Source: Chitinophagaceae bacterium
GTDB lineage: Bacteria > Bacteroidota > Bacteroidia > Chitinophagales > Chitinophagaceae
Length of the DNA: 64,000 nt
Direction: 5' to 3'
Assembly (NCBI GenBank): GCA_019638625.1
Contig: JAHBTK010000005.1
Location: forward strand, 248,001 to 312,000
The stretch's first letter is position 1, and each line of letters begins with the position of its first letter. Shown here piece after piece: positions 58,445 to 64,000 of the stretch. The translations under genes were made by a program, and so were the position numbers. Under the pieces are notes generated by a model. That model was given only the letters and a program-made list of their open reading frames with translations, did not search any database and was not told where the DNA came from.

Positions 58445-59521
58445 TTATTCCTTACTATCAATAGTAAGCGTTGCATTGATAAGGTACGGGTGGCTTTTAA
58501 TAATAGCATTACGGTTACCGGCCAATCCCAGTTTCTTCTTCAGGAAATCTTCAATGCCGGTTTGTACGGCAAGGAGATTGTTTGACTTGATATAACTTGC
58601 CAGCACATGATCCCCAGCGCCGGGTATCGATTCTTTCATTTTTTTATCTGCCGGTGTCCCGAGCTGTTCATACATTGTAAGCATGGCGGGCACGCTCACC
58701 ACGCTGTCCTGGTGGATATCGTCCTTATAATAATATAACATTAAAAGAGGCTGTGTTACTTTTTTAAATGTTTTTGGAGTCATGGTCGTTTCAAGGTATT
58801 CCTGCAGCTCTGTCAATGCTTTTACCGGGTATTGCCAGTGCCAGTATTGTTTATAAACCGGCCGGGTATCTGATGCTGTAAAGTACTTATTGCCCAAAAC
58901 TACTTCTGCGATTTGTAATCCCCAATGGTTATTGAGCAGCCAGGCGTTTTTGTCAAAGATCTCTATATTGGGACTGAGCAGGATCAGAGCAGCTATGTCC
59001 GGGTATTCAGAAGCTAAATGAAGCGCATTCGATCCCCCGGTGGAAGTACCCATCAAAATTACTTTTTCCCCCAGGTTTTTTCCAATGGCAAGGGCTTCTT
59101 TACAACTCTCCCAGTATTTTTCGGGCGTAAGATGGATCAGTGGATCTATTGTGTCAATTCCATGTTCGGCCAAACGGGCTAAGTATAAGTTACAGCCAAA
59201 CTCTTTTGCAATATTCCTGTGAACGGGAGTTCCTTCTTCCTGGCTGGCGGAAAATCCATGCAGGTACACAATAGCGTATTCCGTTTTGTTTTTCAACGAG
59301 TCATTGTGCCAGATAACCCTCGCTTCATTATTGGGTTTTAACTTATGCTTATTTTCATTATCGGCAATATATCTTTCCAGGTCAGCCGCTTTATCCGGAA
59401 CTACAGGAAGATTTTTATTATAAACAGGTGTAGCAGGAGAGGGCCCTGACAGATAAACAATAAATAACAGTACAACGGCCAACGTTAATAAGAACCATCT
59501 GTTGCAAAACATATTTATCAT
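58445..59521 (-). CDS. Membrane-anchored alpha/beta hydrolase
   Basis: The 358-residue protein has one N-terminal membrane segment (about residues 10-25), then an alpha/beta hydrolase domain. The oxyanion loop is V-Y-L-H-G-F-S-A-S, the nucleophile elbow is G-T-S-T-G-G with Ser near residue 165, and probable acid and base are in D-D-I-H-Q-D and A-G-D-H-V-L near residues 275 and 315. It is probably periplasmic or facing the periplasm. Carboxylesterase or acylhydrolase activity is likely; the substrate is unknown. A -7 box at 59597-59590 precedes it. Confidence 0.8.
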   Translation of the reverse strand: MINMFCNRWFLLTLAVVLLFIVYLSGPSPATPVYNKNLPVVPDKAADLERYIADNENKHKLKPNNEARVIWHNDSLKNKTEYAIVYLHGFSASQEEGTPVHRNIAKEFGCNLYLARLAEHGIDTIDPLIHLTPEKYWESCKEALAIGKNLGEKVILMGTSTGGSNALHLASEYPDIAALILLSPNIEIFDKNAWLLNNHWGLQIAEVVLGNKYFTASDTRPVYKQYWHWQYPVKALTELQEYLETTMTPKTFKKVTQPLLMLYYYKDDIHQDSVVSVPAMLTMYEQLGTPADKKMKESIPGAGDHVLASYIKSNNLLAVQTGIEDFLKKKLGLAGNRNAIIKSHPYLINATLTIDSKE

Positions 59522-59818
59522 TAATTGCCCTTAAATTTAATGCATCTCCTGTAAATACATGGTTAAGTTTAGTGCATCATTTTTAATTGCAAAGATATGT
59601 TCAGGCCTCCGGGTATTTACCAGGTCGTTCTTCCTTGTTTTATAATACCGTGTGGAGGATTATAAAAAGCTCAGAGTTTACCGGTTCCGGTAGTTTTACC
59701 GATAAATTGAAAACCGTTTACCGTATGGTAGGGTAATTGCGTATGGTTTACGGTAGATTATGATACTTTAATAATAATGGGTTATCTGAAGATCGGGGTA
59801 GGCCTTCCTTTATTGTAT
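59522..59818. other. Intergenic region with TTTACCG repeats
   Basis: No gene is apparent in 297 nt. TTTACCG/TTTACGG occurs four times between 59676 and 59756, one copy within the palindrome TACC-GTAT-GGTA. The perfect -7 box TATCTTTG (59597-59590, - strand) belongs to the hydrolase gene. Confidence 0.4.
59590..59597 (-). promoter_or_regulatory. -7 box of the alpha/beta hydrolase gene
   Basis: On the - strand TATCTTTG matches TAnnTTTG exactly and leaves a leader of about 60 nt before the ATG at 59521. Confidence 0.45.
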
Positions 59819-60322
59819 TTACAATATGGCCTTTGTTAACGAGGGGCCGGTTTTTCTCAAAAAGATGATGTACCCGCAGAGGTTTTTCTTTTGAAACTCG
59901 TTTACCTGCACCGGTTTTATCATATGATATTCCGACATCTGCGGTTTATAGCCATACTGTATGATGTTCTGGTAAGGTTCGCCATCCTTTTTACGTTGAT
60001 ATACCACCTGTCTTTCCTTATAGTCATACATTTTTACTTCACAAATATTGGAGCGGCTGTCCCCGATAAATACGATTTCGTAAGGCTCGCCCTGCTTCAT
60101 GGGCATTAATATAGGCAACTCGTATTCGCTTTCCATGCTAATGGAAGCTTCTCTCAGCACGGTAAATCCTTCCCGGGTATAATATTGTTTAATGCTGTCT
60201 GCCTGTTTCTGAATATCGGCAATCCTGCAGGGATCAGTGTTCACTTCATCCTGTGCCGTTAAATGAAAAGGAAGCGCCAGGCAGGTTAAAAAAAACAGGA
60301 AATAGGTACCTGTGTTGATCAT
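59819..60322 (-). CDS. Small secreted protein of unknown function
   Basis: The 167-residue product has a signal peptide ending H-L-T-A-Q near residue 24. The mature part contains a Cys early on, an I-Q-K-Q-A-D-S-I-K-Q-Y-Y-T helix, and a beta-rich middle (E-I-V-F-I-G-D-S-R-S-N-I-C-E-V-K-M-Y-D). The three Cys residues could include a disulfide. I do not recognise a family. It lies between the hydrolase and SDR genes on the same strand, with 69 nt to the SDR gene. Confidence 0.6.
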   Translation of the reverse strand: MINTGTYFLFFLTCLALPFHLTAQDEVNTDPCRIADIQKQADSIKQYYTREGFTVLREASISMESEYELPILMPMKQGEPYEIVFIGDSRSNICEVKMYDYKERQVVYQRKKDGEPYQNIIQYGYKPQMSEYHMIKPVQVNEFQKKNLCGYIIFLRKTGPSLTKAIL

Positions 60323-60391
60323 GGTACTGTTTTTACTAAGGTGACGGAATGCTCAGTTTACGCTCCTAAAAACGAAAAACCGGGTGGCAAA

Positions 60392-61150
60392 TTATTCCCT
60401 GTGAAAAAAAATGGCATCCGCCTGCTGAAGAGGAGTTAACACAAGATCATTTATGCACATATGTTCGGGCAGGGTGGTGGTATAGTAAATAACTTCCGCT
60501 ACGTCTTTGCCTGTGAGGGGTTGAAGCCCGTTGTAAATAGCAGCCGCTTTTTCAGCATCGCCATGGAACCGTACCAGGGAGAATTCCGTCTCCGCGGCGC
60601 CGGGATGGATCGCGGTCACTTTTATATGGTGTCTCAGCAAATCAATACGCATACTTTTGCTGATGGCGTCAACGGCGGATTTTGTGCCGCAATAGACATT
60701 TCCTTTTTCATAGATCTCTTTTCCGGCCACGGAGCCGATATTGATGATATGCCCTTTTCGTTGGGGGATCATCCGGGGAATAACGGCTTTGGAAACGTAT
60801 AACAACCCCTTTATATTGGTGTCGATCATAGTATCCCACTCGTCTATGGAAGCTTCGTCAAAGTAGTCTCTGCCCAGCGCAAGTCCGGCATTGTTAACCA
60901 GTATATCTATAGCCTGCCATTCTTCCGGAATGCCCGTAATCGCGTCAAAAACAGCCTGCCGGTTTTGTACGTCAAATGCCAGCGGTAACACCTTTACACC
61001 GTACCGGTCACGTAATCTTTGCCCGATCGATTCCAGACGCTCCTCCCTTCTCCCGGTTATAATTACGTTATGTCCTTCCTGCGCGAATTTCTCAGCCGTC
61101 GCTTCTCCAAACCCCGAAGTAGCGCCGGTGATCAGTATATTTTTTCCCAT
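60392..61150 (-). CDS. Short-chain dehydrogenase/reductase, YdfG-like
   Basis: The 252-residue classical SDR has the cofactor loop T-G-A-T-S-G-F-G, N-N-A-G near residue 87, and the catalytic Y-C-G-T-K-S-A-V near residue 152 after the Ser of N-I-G-S-V-A-G. It resembles E. coli YdfG, an NADP-dependent 3-hydroxy acid dehydrogenase acting on serine, allo-threonine or malonic semialdehyde, including the W-D-T-M-I-D-T-N-I-K-G-L segment. Arg in G-R-R-E-E-R suggests NADP. A perfect -7 box lies 24 nt upstream. Confidence 0.88.
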   Translation of the reverse strand: MGKNILITGATSGFGEATAEKFAQEGHNVIITGRREERLESIGQRLRDRYGVKVLPLAFDVQNRQAVFDAITGIPEEWQAIDILVNNAGLALGRDYFDEASIDEWDTMIDTNIKGLLYVSKAVIPRMIPQRKGHIINIGSVAGKEIYEKGNVYCGTKSAVDAISKSMRIDLLRHHIKVTAIHPGAAETEFSLVRFHGDAEKAAAIYNGLQPLTGKDVAEVIYYTTTLPEHMCINDLVLTPLQQADAIFFHRE

Positions 61151-61173
61151 ATATCAATTCTGTAATTGCCACT

Positions 61174-61181
61174 CAAAGCTA
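61174..61181 (-). promoter_or_regulatory. -7 box of the SDR gene
   Basis: On the - strand TAGCTTTG (61181-61174) matches TAnnTTTG exactly, with about 20 nt to the ATG. Confidence 0.5.
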
Positions 61182-61208
61182 AGAACCGGAAGAGAATTTA
61201 TCAAATGT

Positions 61209-61331
61209 CAAGACATGTAAGACGCGTAAGAGGTGTAAGATGGTAAGACACGTAAGACCGTAAGAGTATAAGCCCCTAAGAAGAGACAGCCCTCTTACCT
61301 TTTTACCATCTTCCAGTCTTGCCATCTTACC
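61209..61331. repeat. GTAAGA short-repeat cluster with inverted arms
   Basis: GTAAGA-type units recur every 8-9 bp from 61218 to about 61265 and then reappear inverted as CTTAC from 61293 to 61330. GTAAGATGGTAAGAC (61235-61249) pairs with GTCTTGCCATCTTAC (61316-61330) with one mismatch, so the block can fold into a long hairpin between two same-strand genes. Confidence 0.5.
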
Positions 61332-63941
61332 CTACCGTATAAGAATAAACGTTCCTTTTTTGGCAATCTGTTCTCCGAGGTAGTCTGTACCGCTCACCAT
61401 CCATACATAGGTGTCTGCAGGCTGGTCCGCCCCGTTAAATTTACCATCCCAGGCCTGGGATGCATCTGTAGTAGAGAACAACAATTGTCCCCAGCGATTG
61501 AATATTTTCAGGTAGTCGAAGAATTTTATACCTACCGGGATCGCCCTGAATCCGTCGTTCAGTCCATCATTGTTGGGTGTGAAGCCGGTGGCCATGAAGA
61601 TATCCGGAGCGGTGCGGAAGATCCTTACAGAAATGGTATCATGCGCAAAACATCCTTCGGGCGTACTTACCTTCACCGAGTATATTGCCAGGTCACCCGC
61701 ATCTCCTTCAAACAACGCTACCGGATTGGCTATTTCCGTGTTGCTCAGATAACTTCCCGGAGACCATTTGTAAAACTCCGCCCCGGTGGCATTCAACTGC
61801 AGCGGTTGTCCCAGCACCACCACGGTATCATTTCCCGCAAAAGCAGGCACCGGTGGAATAACCCTTATTTCAACGCTTTTAACCGTTGGTTTAGGACAGC
61901 CGAGCGTATCGGTTACACTTACCGAATACACGGTGGTTGAAGATGGAGAGACGAAGGGATTCTCTATGCGTTGATTGCTGATAGATACAAATGGCGACCA
62001 GGTGTAGTAAGCGCCTCCTTCCGCATATAATTGCGCGGTATCTCCATAACAAATGGCAGTGTCATTTGATATTCTTACATCCGGGTAAGGCACTGTTCTG
62101 ATCGTTATCTGGTCTCTTGCGAAACATTTGCCTATATGGGCGGTAACGTTGTACGTTGTAAACTCGTCCACAGGGGATACCAAAGCATTTTTTACCAGCG
62201 GGTCTATGATAGTGGAGACCGGCGACCATTCGTACCGCAGTCCATCGCTGACGGGTTGAAGCTGTACCGTGTCTGTACGGCACATTGTGAAATCGGCGCC
62301 TGCATCCAGCGAAACAAAACTTACCACGTGCACCCTTATGGTTTCTGTACTTGTGCAACCCGGAACAGTAGTCAGGCTCACCGAATAATCAGTGGTTTGT
62401 TGCGGGCTGACATGAACGGTAGGGCCGCTCAGGGGCGCTATATTGTAGTTGGGACTCCAGGTATAGGTACCCGGCGCCCCGGTGGCAGTAATAGATATCG
62501 TATCAACATCACACATCAGGGTGTCTTTTGGAAGGATCAACAGTGGTCTGTCACGAACGATGAGTTCGTTTGATATCGTTTTGCTGCAGCCCTTACTTGT
62601 ACCAACGGTTAGCGCCACGTTATAAGCACCCGACGCGGTATAAGTATAAGAAGGGTTCCGGTCTCCCGAAACATCATCAAATATGCCCGGTACGCCAAAA
62701 TCCCATTGCCAGGAATCAACCACTCCGTATCTGGCGGTGGTTCTGTCTGTGAAACGGATGGCAACGTCCTTGCATCCTTCACTGAAAGAGAAGTCGGGCG
62801 TAAATCCGGGATAAATTTTTACAACGGTATTGGCCGTATCAGAGCATTCCTCAAAGCGGTTGGTTATCAATCTTACATTGTAAACCCCGGTATCTCTATA
62901 CGTGAAGGAAGGGCTGGCTTCCGTGGAAGTCGTATTTGCAGGGTCCCCGAACTCCCAGTAATAGGATTTGATCAGCGAACTGTTGGCCCTGTTTTGAAAC
63001 TTCTGGGTATAACTATCACAGTTTACATATTCCGGCGCAAGGGAGGCTTCGGCCAGGGTGCAGGAGGTGATCTTTATCTGGATATCTTTCCGGTGTATGT
63101 TGATGAGTTTTCCTTTCCGGAATTCATTGGCGCACACGGTAACCACGTAAATGCCGGCATTCGGGGCTATTCCGGATACCAGTCCTGTGCGGGTATCTAT
63201 TTTTACATTTGGCCCCAGGGGAGCCCCGGCATGAAAGCTATAACTGTACGGCACAGACGCATAGGGTGGAGGATCGGGTTGGCTGGGTTGCGGGTCGCGC
63301 ATGTTTCCTCCCGCATAGGCATCGCAGAAGCTGTAAGACAGTGAATCGCCGTCAGGATCGAAAGCCCCAAAATCATACATGAAAAAATTATCTTCGCATA
63401 CAACCGTTGTATCCTTGGTGGCAAATAAAGGACTGCTGTTTTGCGGAGCAGAGGGGTCCACTGCAGAGCCGGGAATGGACGCCGTGTAGGTAGCGCCGAT
63501 TTGGCCGGAACCGCCTAGATTCGTTATGTTCTCGATCCGGCAGCATCGCTGGTAGGATATTACATAACCGGAAGGCGTAGGGGGCAGGTCTATTGTAAAA
63601 GTGTAGATCCCCAGTTCATAACAAACCACCGGGGGGTTATCTATACACCTGCCGGGATCGCGGAGGTCGAGTACAGACCTCTCGGACATGGGTATACTAC
63701 GGGTGGTTACCAGTGATCCCGCAGAATATATTGCGAAGGAAGCAGAGGCATCCAGTTGGGCGCCGGTGGAGTGACAATCTCTGTAAAGCTTCAATGTGAC
63801 CTGGTAGGTATTGTTGGCTCCGGAACTTCTGAGGAATTGATAGCGGATCTCACCACCTGTTATATGTCTTGCTTGCGCAATTCCATATATGAACAGGCCC
63901 AAAACAATCGCGACGCAGTATTTTGTTTTAGCAGCCATCAA
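61332..63941 (-). CDS. Large PKD-domain surface protein with T9SS C-terminal sorting domain
   Basis: The 869-residue product has a signal peptide (G-I-A-Q-A near residue 24). A Cys-rich N-terminal module of about 280 residues follows, beginning R-H-I-T-G-G-E-I-R-Y, typical of gliding-motility-associated adhesins. Two PKD domains lie near residues 310-475 (Y-Y-W-E-F-G and W-Q-W-D-F-G). About four Ig-like repeats then share the Y-x-W-S-P ... T-T-x-Y-x-V-S-V pattern. The last 85 residues match the type B gliding-motility C-terminal domain (P-N-N-D-G-L-N-D, then F-N-R-W-G-Q-L-L-F). This domain directs type IX secretion to the surface or outside. A structural or adhesive role is likely. Confidence 0.92.
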   Translation of the reverse strand: MMAAKTKYCVAIVLGLFIYGIAQARHITGGEIRYQFLRSSGANNTYQVTLKLYRDCHSTGAQLDASASFAIYSAGSLVTTRSIPMSERSVLDLRDPGRCIDNPPVVCYELGIYTFTIDLPPTPSGYVISYQRCCRIENITNLGGSGQIGATYTASIPGSAVDPSAPQNSSPLFATKDTTVVCEDNFFMYDFGAFDPDGDSLSYSFCDAYAGGNMRDPQPSQPDPPPYASVPYSYSFHAGAPLGPNVKIDTRTGLVSGIAPNAGIYVVTVCANEFRKGKLINIHRKDIQIKITSCTLAEASLAPEYVNCDSYTQKFQNRANSSLIKSYYWEFGDPANTTSTEASPSFTYRDTGVYNVRLITNRFEECSDTANTVVKIYPGFTPDFSFSEGCKDVAIRFTDRTTARYGVVDSWQWDFGVPGIFDDVSGDRNPSYTYTASGAYNVALTVGTSKGCSKTISNELIVRDRPLLILPKDTLMCDVDTISITATGAPGTYTWSPNYNIAPLSGPTVHVSPQQTTDYSVSLTTVPGCTSTETIRVHVVSFVSLDAGADFTMCRTDTVQLQPVSDGLRYEWSPVSTIIDPLVKNALVSPVDEFTTYNVTAHIGKCFARDQITIRTVPYPDVRISNDTAICYGDTAQLYAEGGAYYTWSPFVSISNQRIENPFVSPSSTTVYSVSVTDTLGCPKPTVKSVEIRVIPPVPAFAGNDTVVVLGQPLQLNATGAEFYKWSPGSYLSNTEIANPVALFEGDAGDLAIYSVKVSTPEGCFAHDTISVRIFRTAPDIFMATGFTPNNDGLNDGFRAIPVGIKFFDYLKIFNRWGQLLFSTTDASQAWDGKFNGADQPADTYVWMVSGTDYLGEQIAKKGTFILIR

Positions 63942-64000
63942 CTATTATTTTGAGGTATTCCTCTAGGTATAGATTTACCTGGTCTTTCGCTTCCCACATT

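Noticed and set aside
61209..61331. CRISPR-like or VNTR coding repeat
   Set aside because: Units are only 8-9 bp and inverted halfway. No spacer structure or reading frame fits.

Overview
This window reads as chromosomal DNA of a Bacteroidota bacterium, most likely of the Chitinophagaceae. The signs are SusC/SusD and ECF-sigma/FecR genes, a type IX secretion C-terminal domain, a DUF4249 lipoprotein next to a TonB receptor, a type III glutamine synthetase, few Shine-Dalgarno sequences, and many exact copies of the Bacteroidota -7 promoter box TAnnTTTG. No phage, transposase or CRISPR array was seen. The family assignment is inference from gene content.

Layout. 1-200: tRNA-Lys(CTT) with its own promoter and terminator. 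505-6518: a respiratory-type gene run on the + strand (YceI-like lipoprotein, two c-type cytochromes, a DUF5777 outer membrane protein, a small anchored protein, a Tat-type iron-sulfur lipoprotein, an NrfD/PsrC quinol-interacting subunit and an anchored envelope protein). It has no molybdopterin catalytic subunit, and a Crp/Fnr-like palindrome lies upstream. 6666-14318: a complete tryptophan operon on the - strand (leader peptide trpL, then trpE-G-D-C-F-B-A). A classical attenuator is visible. The operon runs towards a solitary hisH across an antisense tRNA-Gly(CCC). 14402-19587: membrane acyltransferase-like protein, long-form ispH, Na/Pi cotransporter, dicarboxylate/amino-acid symporter. 19664-26719: a tight four-gene - strand operon with a TonB receptor, a DUF4249 lipoprotein and a large MG2/plug-like protein. 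26897-30206: TauE/SafE permease, glycosyltransferase, polytopic membrane protein. 30384-36848: glnN, rarA, rpsA and a hexitol-phosphatase-like HAD enzyme.

36849-38486 is a 1.6-kb stretch with no convincing protein gene apart from a broken fragment. It holds a candidate ~70-nt small RNA, a block of decayed repeats and a 251-bp partial copy of the arginine deiminase 3' end. 38487-47516: a polysaccharide-utilisation-like locus (ECF sigma, FecR, SusC, SusD and an unrecognised 551-residue secreted protein). It lies exactly between the arcA fragment and the intact arcA (47648-49081), so the locus is bracketed by a 251-bp direct repeat.

49349-54274: a sugar uptake/kinase group (two divergent FHS-type MFS permeases, a ROK kinase, a NIPSNAP protein). 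54398-61150: adenine deaminase, a LolA-like protein preceded by a coupled small ORF, a beta-hydroxyacid dehydrogenase, a MenI-like thioesterase, an alpha/beta hydrolase, a small secreted protein and an SDR enzyme. 61332-63941: a large PKD-containing, T9SS-exported surface protein.

Most promising for something undescribed: the orphan NrfCD/cytochrome/barrel cluster, the candidate sRNA at 36918-36988, the arcA-bracketed SusCD locus with its unknown enzyme, the DUF4249/TonB/MG2 operon, and the trpL attenuator with hisH beyond an antisense tRNA.
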